Source: Clarireedia homoeocarpa (lineage: Eukaryota; Ascomycota; Leotiomycetes; Helotiales; Rutstroemiaceae). Taken from it: a DNA stretch of 64,000 nt. Made by a program: the position numbers and the translations under genes. The notes beneath the pieces were generated by a model. It searched no databases. It was given only the letters and a program-made list of their open reading frames with translations, and had not been told where the DNA came from. The stretch is taken from the NCBI GenBank assembly GCA_001465935.1, contig LNKV01000063.1, forward strand, positions 1 to 64,000. Direction: 5' to 3'. This document shows, piece after piece, positions 33,766 through 44,500 of the stretch (its first letter is position 1; each line of letters starts with the position of its first letter).

Positions 33766-34621
33766 ATGGAAGACACCGAGTATCGTAAACTGGAAGGGCA
33801 GCTTTCCGGAGAGGAAGAGTTCAATTACAGACCAACTACACGGCATCGAGGAATTCTCAAGTCCCCTTGGCTTTTTACGATACTTGCATTCTGTGCCGGA
33901 ATCATCGCAACCCTGGGCGCCAGCAGACTGTCTTTTAAAATGACCTCAGAATGGCGAGACACAGATTTCCTAAGTGAGTTATCTTCGACCAGCTACCTAA
34001 AATCCGCATGGTCGTTGACCACATGATTCTAGAACCACTTGGAGATGTCAAAGTGCAATTTGCGTACAACGACACATTCCCCGGTCCTCCAACCCTTAGG
34101 AGCGAATATGCATGGCTGGATCTTCTTCCAAGTATGTAACCCACAGTGAAAACTGATAATAAAGCTGATGAAACCAGATGGACTTGGTGCAGTGCAGCAC
34201 GATGATCTGAGTGGTGCCATTGTAACACTAGGAGTCTTTCATCAACTACACTGTCTAGTAAGTCTAGCTGCCCGAATCGATTTCACAGCATAGATTAATG
34301 TGGTAGATGGAACTTCGGCACGCGATATACAACGACTGGGACGGAGAGCGCCATTCGAAAATGGCGCCCCATCACACTCGTCACTGTTTGGAGTATCTTC
34401 GCCAGTCGATAATGTGCAACGCGGATACGAATCTTGAAGCTCGAGTGGTGTCGGAAAGTGGAGTGAAAGAGACACCTGGATGGGACTTGAAGAAATGTAG
34501 AGATTTTGGACAGATCCTGAATTGGGCTGAAGAATGGAGGGCTTTTGATGGGAAGATACCTAGCCAAAAGAAAGAGATTGTAGATCCAGAGGTTCTGAAG
34601 GGAAGGGTTATTCGTTACTAG
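33766..34621 (+). CDS. UstYa-family (DUF3328) oxidase, copy 2
   Basis: Second PF11807 protein, shorter than copy 1. Exons 33766-33973, 34033-34131, 34178-34257 and 34307-34621 give 233 aa. The N-terminus MEDTEYRKLEGQLSGEEE is followed by one anchor (FTILAFCAGIIATLGASRL) and the oxidase domain. The two HxxHC signatures are HQLHC, just before intron 3, and HTRHC followed by LEYLRQSIMC, the typical fungal continuation. GWDLKKCRDF near the end is also family-typical. Introns are 46-59 bp. Copies 1 and 2 differ in intron number and sequence, so they are distinct paralogues and not a recent duplication. Ustiloxin-type pathways commonly need two such proteins acting together. Confidence 0.9.
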
Positions 34622-34821
34622 TTACCAGAAGCTTTTGTGGGTGACCATGTAATCGAACTATTTCATAGCTTGCACTCAACACCAGAAGACAAAGCAATGG
34701 TTGGCAACATAATTATTGATAACTGTATAGACACCAGATTACTTGAGCTTGTTTGCGTATGAGTCCGAGGTGACTTAGTGACTTGCAACTCAAAACCTCA
34801 CGAGCTGGACACTTAGAGAGC
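34622..34821. other. Convergent 3' region
   Basis: Short gap between UstYa copy 2 and the GNAT gene. Nothing is seen. Confidence 0.6.
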
Positions 34822-35529
34822 TCAGGAAGTCTTAGGTAGTGTCTGCGGGAGCCTTTGCATATAACGAAACCTGTAATTCCCGTAGCCCCTATCATTTCTC
34901 TTAGCATTCGGAGCCCAGTCTCTTAAATCCACATCCAGATACTGAACAGTCTCGAATCCATGCTTCGTGTAGACAGGAAAGCCAAAGGGCGAAGCCTGGA
35001 GAAAAATCGGCAAGCCTGCTTTGTCTGCCAACTGGTTACCGTAGGCGATGAGCGCATTGCCCATACCACGTCGTTGAAAGCTAGGTTCGGTGAACAGGGC
35101 TTTGCAAAGAATGTGGCGTTGTCCTCTTGTCCATCTTTCTAGCCATCGATCCGTATCCTCCTGGACGAACATAGGAAGACCGGGGGGGAAATCGAATCCC
35201 CCTTTAGCCGGGTCTTTTGCTGAGGCTGAGATCTTCGCCGCAGCTTTCTCATCGCGGTCCCGAATTTCTGCATCGCTGGGCGTGTTCCATGATGCCCATG
35301 CAGCAATTTGCCTGGTTTCTTTGTCGACTGCTTTGATATGCTGCCAGGTTGGTTCACCGACTTGCCCTTCGAGCATGTCTGTTACCCTTTTCTCGAATTC
35401 TTCAGGGGTGTCGAAATACAGGGAAAACGCATTGTCGGGGAGACAAGCAACAACATGGATATTGGCAAGCCGGGGTATATCTGCACGAGTAGCTGGAGAG
35501 AGCTCGAAGCTTGTTGGTGGGAGATCCAT
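34822..35529 (-). CDS. GNAT-family N-acetyltransferase
   Basis: Single-exon 235-aa protein starting at an ATG at 35529 (MDLPPTSFELSPATRADIP). The GNAT fold is recognisable. The N-terminal strand-helix has the usual R-x-A-D-x-x-x-L pattern. The acetyl-CoA pyrophosphate loop reads FQRRGMGNALIAYG (Q/R-x-x-G-x-G/A). The C-terminal ASPFGFPVYTKHGFETV matches the A-S-x-x-G-x-x-x-Y-x-x-x-G-F ending of the fungal subfamily. The substrate is unknown; it would be an acyl transfer to an amine or to a small metabolite. It is divergent from the MFS gene and convergent with UstYa copy 2, so a tailoring or self-protection role in the neighbouring group is possible but only inferred. Confidence 0.88.
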   Translation of the reverse strand: MDLPPTSFELSPATRADIPRLANIHVVACLPDNAFSLYFDTPEEFEKRVTDMLEGQVGEPTWQHIKAVDKETRQIAAWASWNTPSDAEIRDRDEKAAAKISASAKDPAKGGFDFPPGLPMFVQEDTDRWLERWTRGQRHILCKALFTEPSFQRRGMGNALIAYGNQLADKAGLPIFLQASPFGFPVYTKHGFETVQYLDVDLRDWAPNAKRNDRGYGNYRFRYMQRLPQTLPKTS

Positions 35530-36566
35530 GATGTGTTGGTGGCGCTGTGAGACCGTTATCTGAGCGTAAGTTAAAGGCAGTTGAAGAAGTATTCTCTTGA
35601 AAGACGGTTTTAAGAGGCTCTAGGTTGTGATGATTCAATTTGAGCGAATGCCGGGTATTCGTATATGCAGGAATGAGGCTAGGACCTCCACTGAGCAGAC
35701 TTGAAATTGAATCGAGGTATGCGACATTGTAAATTCCATGCCCCATGAAGGCGAATGAAACGTTGGAACTGCGTTTCCATCCACTGCTGGTATGCTTGAT
35801 GTTATTGAGTTCTAAAAAGGGTATTCCGAACTCAATCCTTCATTCTGCTCTCAGTTATTACTGGGTTGACGGTTTTTAACCGTTCAGAGCTGAATGGAGT
35901 GTGCATTAGATGGATGCGCAGCATATCAATCACACTGTGCAGGTATCAAGTGGTGCAGATAAGAAGCTACCCATGACCACCAACGGGAACACCAACCACG
36001 GTGCAACCCGCGCCGGAGGACTTGCCGAGCGGAGTAATTGTGCCTCATTTTTGCTGCTTTATGTTTCATACAAGCAATTGATCGTGCGTAAATGCAACCC
36101 CTCATTCCGTATATCTCCGGCTATCAATCAACGAGGTTATGTCTCCTAGCACTCAGTAGCCTAGTTCGGGGCAAGTATTACGCCGTCTTCACTGATAAGC
36201 ATGCATGAACGACAGTGACACCCCACCGCCCATGTAGCCTATGAAACGATTGACCGAGGAGTATGTTATTTTCAAGTGCCGTTAGAAGGGTTACACCAAA
36301 GCTTAAAAGTTGGTCTGCATGCATTGAATTGGGGAATCGACATACATCAACCACCGGGACGTGGCAACAATCGTTCTTCCTGACGGCATTCAGTGTTCGG
36401 ATACCAATTTAAAGATGAAAAATGAAATGGCTTGCGGAAAGCCTATTGCTATGGAAAATTTCCCAGCCGCGTCGAGTTTTCTAAGTATAGATGAAAACTG
36501 CTTTCTATGTTTGTGTTCTCCCTCGCTGACGCCTGATTGAAAGCCGGAATTTGATGGACCCGCAAG
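35530..36566. promoter_or_regulatory. Divergent promoter of the GNAT and MFS genes
   Basis: Head-to-head genes separated by 1037 bp with no gene in between. Specific binding sites were not identified. Confidence 0.45.
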
Positions 36567-38335
36567 ATGGCATCTGATCCTAAACCAGATCCTAAACCAG
36601 ATCCTAAACCAGAGAAAGACCTTTCTAGCTCAGCTACAGACGTTGAGATAGGGGAGCAGGATCAGTCTCTACCATCCGAAACGGTTGACTCTTCTTTTAG
36701 CGATAAGACTTGGAAATCCGTCTTGTCTCATGTCATACCCATAGGCATCATCTGCTTGTTGGTATGGCTCGATGAAGGCATACTCGCTACCGCCATTCCA
36801 AGCATCTCGGACGAGTTCAACTCATTTGACCAGATCGGGTGGTATGGACCGTCCTATCTTTTTGGTCTATGTGCCAGCCAACTCCCTTTCGGGAGGGCGT
36901 ACAAGGACTTTCCTTCCAAGATCACTTATCTGGTCAGCCTTCTTATCTTCGAGGTGGCATCAATAATCCAAGCAGCAGCGCCTTCTTCTGAAGCCTTCAT
37001 CGTGGGACGCGTCTTTGCGGGAATGGGTGGAGCGGGCGTTCTTGCGGGAAGCTTGACCATCTTTTCCGAGGAGATTCCGAAATCGAAGCTTCCATATACT
37101 ATGGGAACTTTTGGCTTGGTGCATAGCATAGGAGGAATCGCGGGCCCGGTCATTGGAGGCGCAATCACTAGCAGTTCTTTAACGTGGCGGTGGTACAACT
37201 TTCGTTTTCCTAGTCTTGCAGCAAGCATGCTGACTCTTATTAGGTGTTTCTATTTGAACCCGATCATATCTGCAGCAGCACTTGCTCCTGTTTTGTTTTT
37301 TTGGAAAGGCAAACTTATCCCACCATCCAAGGATGGCAAGCCAACCTCCCGAGAAGTTTTCGCAAAGCTTGATTACTATGGCATTGTTGTATTTACTGCA
37401 GCTGTTGTGGCTCTGCTCCTGGGACTTCAATTTGGCGGCTCGACTTATAAATGGTCTGACCGAAGGACCGTAGCATCACTCACCGTGGCTGGGGTTTTGT
37501 TCATTATATTTTTCGCAATTGAATGGCGGCAGGGCGATAACGCGATATTGCCCGGTAAGATAATTGGATCAAGAGTGGTGTGTCTTGCATCAATATATAC
37601 CTCCACTCTAGACGGTGCATACTTCATCTTAACATACCAGGTACGTATCCCATTGTGCTGGATCAAATCTAGATGATCATTTACAAACTTACTACCACAT
37701 AGGTGCCACTATGGTTCCAAGTAATATACGGCCTCTCTGCCCGCGACTCCGGTTATCGTATCATCCCACTCATAGCATCCTGCATCTTAGCAAGTATGGC
37801 CGGCACAACATTAACAGGGAAATTTCGCTACTATCACCCATTCATGCTACTTGGCGCCATTCTTCTAGCGATAGGAAGCGGTCTTCTCACAACACTACAC
37901 CCGACTACTTCGAAAAAATGGGTGGGCTATGAGATTCTAGCAGGCGCTGGCACAGGACTCGGGAGCCCACTCCCCCTCCTAGCAGTCCAAGATGCGTTAC
38001 CACGAAGTGATGTACCTATAGGCTACGGCGTTGTCCTCACCGCAGGATACTTAGCTTCTTCGGTTGCGCTCGCTATTGCACAGGCGGTTTTTGCTAGTCG
38101 GCTGAAAAGTGATATTCGAGAATACCTTCCTGGTGTAGATCCGGATGCTGTAACTGATGCTGGAGCCACCGATTTGAGATCACTGCTACCAAGTGATGTA
38201 TATGAGAAAGGGCTGCATTTATACAATACCGCGTTAACACAATGCTGGTATATCTCGGTTATCCTAGCGGCGATTTCAGTGATGCTTGTTCTTGGGTTGA
38301 AATGGAAGAAGATGGACATGAGAGATGAGAAGTAA
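36567..38335 (+). CDS. MFS drug/metabolite exporter (14-TM, DHA2-like)
   Basis: Major facilitator exporter of the drug:H+ antiporter type. Exons 36567-37192, 37244-37640 and 37703-38335 give 551 aa. Signatures: first-helix LLVWLDEGILATAIPSISDE, loop 2-3 ending GRAYKDF, GRVFAGMGGAGVLAGSL (R-x-x-x-G in helix 4) and the antiporter motif C-like GIAGPVIGGAITSS. After intron 1, CFYLNPIISA is the counterpart of the usual FxINLPIG. Later helices run through to VMLVLGLKWKK. The N-terminus carries three tandem DPKP units from a 12-bp DNA repeat (gatcctaaacca). Exporters of this subfamily often accompany secondary-metabolite clusters, and here it flanks the UstYa/GNAT genes. Confidence 0.92.
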
Positions 38336-39268
38336 GGGGTGCTTCGATGTTAACCAGTTCAGCCTGGAATACTACATATGCTTGTAAACGAACTATATCC
38401 CCTTATCTGTTGAACCACTTCTCCGTCCCAAAGCACAGACCAGAATTCAAAGTGCAAGCTGGAGGTGCGCTGTGCTGTCCCATATCTGCTGGGCATAAAT
38501 GCAGGGAGAAGGAAAAGAGGAGCATGAAAGGAAGACGAAGAGCGATTTTGTTTCCTCTGCTAGTCTCCCCTCCTACGTCAAACTGACACTCTCTGCTAAC
38601 TTCACCACTGAAAATCGGACCGTCGCCACATCCTCCGCAAAGCGCTCTTCACGGTCTCGGCTTTCCAGCGCGGAGGTTTGGGTGGTGCGTTGGTTGTGAG
38701 AACAGGCGCGAATCGCCTTTACGACTGAAATGGCCTAATTTTCTTTCATTGGTAGTATTGACAGCGCGCTATTCGGGTAAAGGGAGCCCTTTCGTGTGAT
38801 TAGCTGCAGTCCTCATGAGGACTGTTTCTCCACTGAATTGGTTAGTAGAACCAAGTCATGTTTGATACATGCTGCATATGTCCAAAGTTCAACATTGGTG
38901 GCCCGGGGAGAGATGTTAGGAGAGGAGGAGGTGGTGGTACGGGTGGAAGAGAGAGAAGGTGAAGGGTTGCGTGTTGCAATCGAGGGAAATAGCTTGAAGC
39001 CTGTCCTAGGAGGAGTATGTAAATCTTATCTTGCTACTAGACTGATGAGGGGCATGTAGCATCTTGTCGACATCTGGGAAGAACATCTCAAGAATGACGG
39101 CCAAGTAAGTGCTTTCGTTTCTTCACTACTGCCGAGTTGAGAGAACCAGCTCGTTTGCATGTAACGTATGCTTCTACTCGTCAAAAATAAGAACGCCAGC
39201 ATCTCTTGAATATCGTCTGGTTGCGCATTGCTAAATGTACCTCGCTACGCCCATGACGCAGGGAAAAT
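38336..39268. other. Intergenic, no gene seen
   Basis: Short frames only (for example 38796-39059 plus). None is recognised. Confidence 0.5.
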
Positions 39269-39367
39269 GGCACTCTGGCGGAGTGGTTAACGCGATGGCC
39301 TGCTAATCTTGCTCAAGATAGTCAGCCATTTCCCTCGGGAGCGTGTGTTCGAATCACACGGGTGTCG
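39269..39367 (+). tRNA. tRNA-Ser (anticodon GCT) with intron
   Basis: The acceptor stem GGCACTC pairs with GGGTGTC, followed by discriminator G. The D arm GCG..CGC encloses AGTGGTTAA. The anticodon stem ATGGC/GCCAT carries loop CTGCTA.., giving anticodon GCT, with an insertion of about 18 nt after the purine 3' of the anticodon, the canonical intron site. A class II variable arm (CCCTCGGG) identifies serine type, and the T arm is GTGTG-TTCGAAT-CACAC. A T6 run at 39381-39386 serves as the Pol III terminator. CCA is not encoded, as expected for a nuclear gene. Confidence 0.9.
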
Positions 39368-39380
39368 TTTGGAGTTGTAA

Positions 39381-39386
39381 TTTTTT
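39381..39386 (+). terminator. Pol III T-run terminator of tRNA-Ser
   Basis: Six consecutive T residues 14 bp past the discriminator base, the standard Pol III stop signal. Confidence 0.7.
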
Positions 39387-39494
39387 GGATATTTTATTTA
39401 TTTTGAGGACGTGAATGTTTTGTGGTAGTTTTCGGTGCCGTGGTGTGCTGATCCAAATCGATCCATACATATATACATACTCTTGCAATGCCGT

Positions 39495-39573
39495 GTGGGC
39501 TTCGTGGGCTTCGTGGGCTTCATGGGCTTCATGGGCTTCATGGGTTTCATGGGTTTCATGGGTTTCATGGGCT
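39495..39573. repeat. 9-bp minisatellite GGGCTTCRT
   Basis: Nine copies of GTGGGCTTC / ATGGGCTTC / ATGGGTTTC in blocks of two, three, three and one. Successive blocks differ by one transition, which records stepwise expansion. All frames are open because the unit is three codons long (Ala-Ser-Trp on plus, Glu-Ala-His on minus). No gene is supported. Confidence 0.9.
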
Positions 39574-39646
39574 ACTGCTACTTGCATGCATGAGTGTGCT
39601 CCACACAGTACTCATCCACCAAACATTCCGGAGGCGGAGGAAGACT

Positions 39647-39739
39647 AGAACTATATTATAAGGACGAGAACTATATTATAAGACGAGAACTATATTATAA
39701 AGACGAGAACTATATTATAAAGACGAGAACTATATTATA
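39647..39739. repeat. 19-bp tandem repeat GAGAACTATATTATAAAGAC
   Basis: Five copies of an 18-20 bp unit, differing in the length of the A run. It lies just past the 9-bp minisatellite and the tRNA gene. Confidence 0.9.
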
Positions 39740-41513
39740 CATAGTATGTACCTCTCCGTCACAAATTCTTATGCGTTCTTCTTCTTAGGACTGGTTGACG
39801 TCATAGAACGACAGGGCGATAGAACGGCATCGAACAAAGAATTCTCACTGGTCGTTTGTCGTCGTGCACATACCATGCGTTATACAACACACGCACACTC
39901 GAACGCATGCGGGAGGACGAAGGGCTGTTCTGGCCTCTTCCAAAAATGCATTTACATGCTATGTACATAACTAAGTATTTTTCCCCACCGAGACCATGCG
40001 CTTGTTGGTCCGGAGTGCAAACCCGACAATCTTTCTAGAATGGGCATCTGCTAACTACACGGTACGGAAGGACTTTGTACCAATTCGGCAGATAACTCCC
40101 TGCGCCCTTTTTTTTCCTTCGCCAACCGAATTATTCTCCGCAAAGATCGGCAGTGGATATGGGAAATTTCGCAGTGATCAGCGAGTCGGTCTTTTGCTCG
40201 TCGCATTATTCGCAGATCTGTGTGGACCCTGGAAGCACAAATTTCCAAGCGAGTGTTGCTGTGGATTCATTCTTCCGAGCATCGGGGATGGGTGGCTGGA
40301 TAGGTAGGCCAGGGGCAGAGGGGACATGGCTTTTTGCAGATGCGATTTTGCTGGTGGTTGTCCGTTTGCGTGCACATTTGCATCACAGCTGCGAGGACGA
40401 ATGATGGTGTGGGAAAGACTGGTGCATCGGAACCCCGAACGCCACGTCGACGTCAGTGGCAGATTCATAGCTTCACTGCCTCTCTCTCTCTCTCGAGCAT
40501 CGCAATAACTGAAACCATTCTAGTACCGTGCTGGTGATGGTCATTTCCGTGGCGCAATTCGCCTCCCTGCTGCCACGCTCAGCATAATTTCACTCACGGC
40601 TGTATTCCAATGTGCACGCTCTGCGGCCATAGTGCGAGGGGACTAGATCCACTCGCTCAGCATCCGGTACTGCCAAGCACTGCTTACTTGATCCTCGACG
40701 GGCCTCTCTCTGTCTGCGCGTGCATCAAGTCCACTCTGAACTTGAAATCCCTGCTCGCCCCGCTCTGTTCAGACGATCCAACGATCCAACGATCCAACGA
40801 TCAAGAAAGTCCTCAGCATCTAAGAATCAAAGAATCAATCGCCTCGTCTGTCTCAGACGTCCATCCAGTGTAGGTGTATCTCTCTGAATTCCTCATACCG
40901 TATCAAACAACCGACGTTACTTTAGGCCGATTAACACTCATCTTTTCCATACCTTAACTTAACTGGACTTAACTTATCGTTATTTCCTTAATTAAATTTA
41001 TACGGAGCAGAGAAAGACATTGCATTCTGTTATCTGCTTAGCAAAAAAGCTTCTAGACCATCTAGATCAGATTCCTACTGCCACTTTTTTAGTTCCCCTC
41101 ACCTCGTCCAACCTTTCACACAATTCAATCACAAAGACACACAGGTCGATAGACAAAAGTCAATTTCAATTTACCAATTTCAATCTACCAAGTCCAAGAA
41201 CTTCCCGTCCGACTACGGTCACGACAAACAGAATAAACCACACCAAGCCAAAGACCCTACGAAGGAATCGTGGGATTCTTCGGACGAGAACGACGACGCA
41301 CGCCCCTCTTTCTCCTCTCCCGGCGTCTTCTCTCGACGACTTCAATCTGCTGCAATTAGCCTCGGAATCACAACATGATGTACTAGTGTAGACTGCCATA
41401 AAAGAATTCGTGAAGACTGGATTCACTGCGGAAGCGGCTCTTTTTCTCCAGCCGCCGCACTTACAAGGATACCATCGCGAAGGAGCTGGTCTGGTGTGCG
41501 TGCGGAAGTAAAC
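39740..41513. promoter_or_regulatory. Upstream region and leader of the hybrid histidine kinase gene
   Basis: No gene is supported in these 1.8 kb. CT-rich stretches, a (CT)n run at 40480-40494 and an ACGATCC triplicate at 40773-40800 occur. The last 500 bp are C/A-rich, as in fungal leaders. A frame at 41020-41391 has no ATG at its start. Confidence 0.45.
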
Positions 41514-44500
41514 ATGGTCTCGAACCACCGCCCTTCCCATATCGACGTGTCTTCGACGCAGGCACCGCGGTCCCCAGTCGAACAATCGATGGCGCAATCC
41601 GAGACAACAGACCCGGACCGGCCGGTCTCCCCGTTACAAATGCCGCCGGGACAAATCGATGGCTTGGATGCTTTGAGAATCGAGGAAATCAGAAATGGGA
41701 GAAGAGGTTCTGGTCATAGCAGTCTTCTGCATCTGCGGATGCCAGGAGCCATATCGCCTGCGGAGGTTGCCTTCTCGGCGATGCATTTTTTGCCGTACCC
41801 GGTCATTATTCTAAATGGTTTCAAGACAGTGGTACTTGCGAATGAAGCCATGTCACGACTTCTTGGGTCCGATGGAACTCCTAAAGCTGACGTATTAGGC
41901 GAAGGTCTCACGTCCACGGATAGATATAGAGGACAGACTCTTGGACAACTCGGTATCGATATGATCCAGGATTCAAGACCGGTTTGGGTCACTTGGGAGA
42001 CTTTTCTCGACAGCCTTGCAGATGATGTGGGAACGCACGTTAATGCACCAGCATGTGCAATCACGGAATCTGGAGAGGTTACTCCTACTGCAGACAGGAA
42101 TGAGGCTACAAGCAGGAGGGCAAGCGGCGAGAAATATACCTCAGTCGTACATGATGCGGTGGTAGAAGTAGTTATAACTGCAGGCTTAGTATCAGCATCG
42201 AGCTTCGCAAGTCGCGCGACTAAAGCTACGACGGACAAACGTGAGTTATAATTTCTTTGCTCATTCCCTTCGATGCGATCTAGGGATGCTTAGGAAGTTG
42301 TTCTTCTTTTGCCAAAGCTTGATTATTCTGGGCATGATTTTAGCAGAATCATACGGCCATCTTGCAAGCTATATTACAATCATTCACATGGATGGAGGTT
42401 CAACGTGGGCGACAGAATACATAAGCCAGTGCAAGAGAAGCATTCTGTCATCCTTTTTCTTTTCTTTTTCGAGCCATTACTTCAAAAATCTTCGAGCTAA
42501 CTCCACATAGATTCATTTGCCAAGATGATTATCAGTATCTTCGAAATTGATGAGGAGAAGTTTTTCATGTTGACTTTCACAAACACCGACTCAAGCCAAA
42601 CATCGCTTCCAGCCTCTGGTAGACGCTCTAGGCATGTCGCCAAGCCAAAGCATCGTATTGGCACCGGATCATCTGGCTCCTTGTCTCATTCTAGCCCCTC
42701 TTCTGTAGACTCTGAGCGAAGCTATGGTGATTCGAATGGCTCTTCTGCGATCACTAGTCCTACCCATGCTTCAATGTCTTCCTCGCCATTTCCGCCGCTT
42801 GGTCCACCTTCTCGCGCCTCTAAGTCCAATGAGCCATCCGCTTTGCAGAAGGTTATCCTAATGAAAGATGCGCTCATGGACAATACAGAAGTCCCCATTC
42901 TAGCCATGTGGAAGGATCAAAGTTTGACAATACCTAACAGAGCTGCGAGACGTCTGTTCCAACGTGATGCGGATATGTCAGCTGTTAAGGACGGCTTCGA
43001 CCTTCTTGGAAAATGGCACCTGTGGAACGCAGACTTTACGGAACGACTGGAACCATCAGAATATCCTATTGCTGTACTGGTAAGAACACAGACGCCATTT
43101 TCGAGTCGCAAAATGGGTATTTACGATCCAGACACGGGTGAGAAACTCATCTTCGATTGCTTGGGTGAAGCAGTGCGAGACGAAACTACCGGTGAATTCT
43201 TGGCAGGTGTTGTTACATGCAGAGACATCACGTCGGTGACGAAGGAAATTAGTGAAATAAAGGAGAAAGATGAGAAGAGGTTTCAAATGATTTGTGATAG
43301 TATGCCTCAGATGATCTGGACAACGACTCCCGAAGGGTTTCATGATTGGTTCTCTCAGAGATGGTACGTCAATCTGATCTGGGTTTTCGGGACCGGCGTC
43401 ACTCAATTGCGTCAATTTGAGATGATATTTCAAAAGGCTAACGCTCCAACTAGGTATGACTACACTGGCTTAACAGAGGAAGAGTCACTGGGTATGGGCT
43501 GGCAACTACCGTTCCACCCTGACGATATGACGAGTACCGGCAAACGTTGGCAGCATTCATTAGCCACCGGAGATACCTACAACACTGAATATCGATGTCG
43601 CAAGCACGATGGTGAATGGAGATGGATGCTAGGCCGTGCTGTTTGTTTGAGAGATAACGATGGAAAGATAGAAAAGTGGTTCGGAACTTGTACCGACATT
43701 CACGAAGCTGTTATGGCTCGTTTCGAAGCCAAGAGACTCGTAAGTATCCTTCTGGAATGGAATGAAGAGGCCATTGTTTCTAATGCGGCTTAGCGTCAAC
43801 AATTGTTATCGGTTATAGCACATGCTCAAGTTACACTTTTCTCCGTTGACCGCAACAGAAACCTGACACTGCTTGAGGGCGCATTCATTTGGGATCTCGA
43901 GAGCGACGTAGGTTCTAGTGATGAAAGTGTCAACGGCTACGGAAGGCCGAATAAAAGTGCGGAGTATATCGGCAAGAATGTCTATAGCGTTCTCTCACAT
44001 CCCCATAGTGGGGAGCTCATCGATGGAGTACCATCAGCGTTAAGTCCTATCGAGGACATCTTGACTGGGGTAAGTATATTCAATATCTCTGAAAATCCCC
44101 CCCCCCCCCCTCCCTTTGCACCTCGCCTATTTAATTGAAAGCATTCGTCATCTTCTCTCACGGGCAAATACTTACTGTCCGAAGAAAACTCTAGAGGGCT
44201 ATATGGAGCATCATATCGACAACCGGTGGTATAGGACGAAGTTCGTTCCCGTTCTTGGGAAGAAAGATGGTGAAGGTAAAGTCAATGAGGCCTTCATCGA
44301 TGGTGTCATTGGTGTCTCCATAGATATTACAGAAATCAAAGATCGGGAGAACGACCTTCGAATACAGGAAGTAGAGAACACCAGACTTCTGGCGAATGAA
44401 GCTGCTGCGAAAGAAGCTAGTCGATTGAAGAGCCAGTTCTTGGCTAACATGTCGCACGAAATTCGAACTCCAATAGCTGGAGTCATTGGAATGGCTGAGC

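Noticed and set aside
39495..39739. Tandem units that superficially resemble a CRISPR array
   Set aside because: Units are contiguous with no unique spacers, and this is a eukaryotic genome.
41020..41391. Plus-strand frame of 123 codons before the kinase gene
   Set aside because: It starts at TTG, not ATG. Composition is that of a C/A-rich leader and no family is recognised.
43741..43793. Read-through of the third kinase intron as coding sequence
   Set aside because: The frame stays open to a TAG that is also the acceptor. GTAAGT..TAG splicing restores a continuous kinase frame, so it is an intron.
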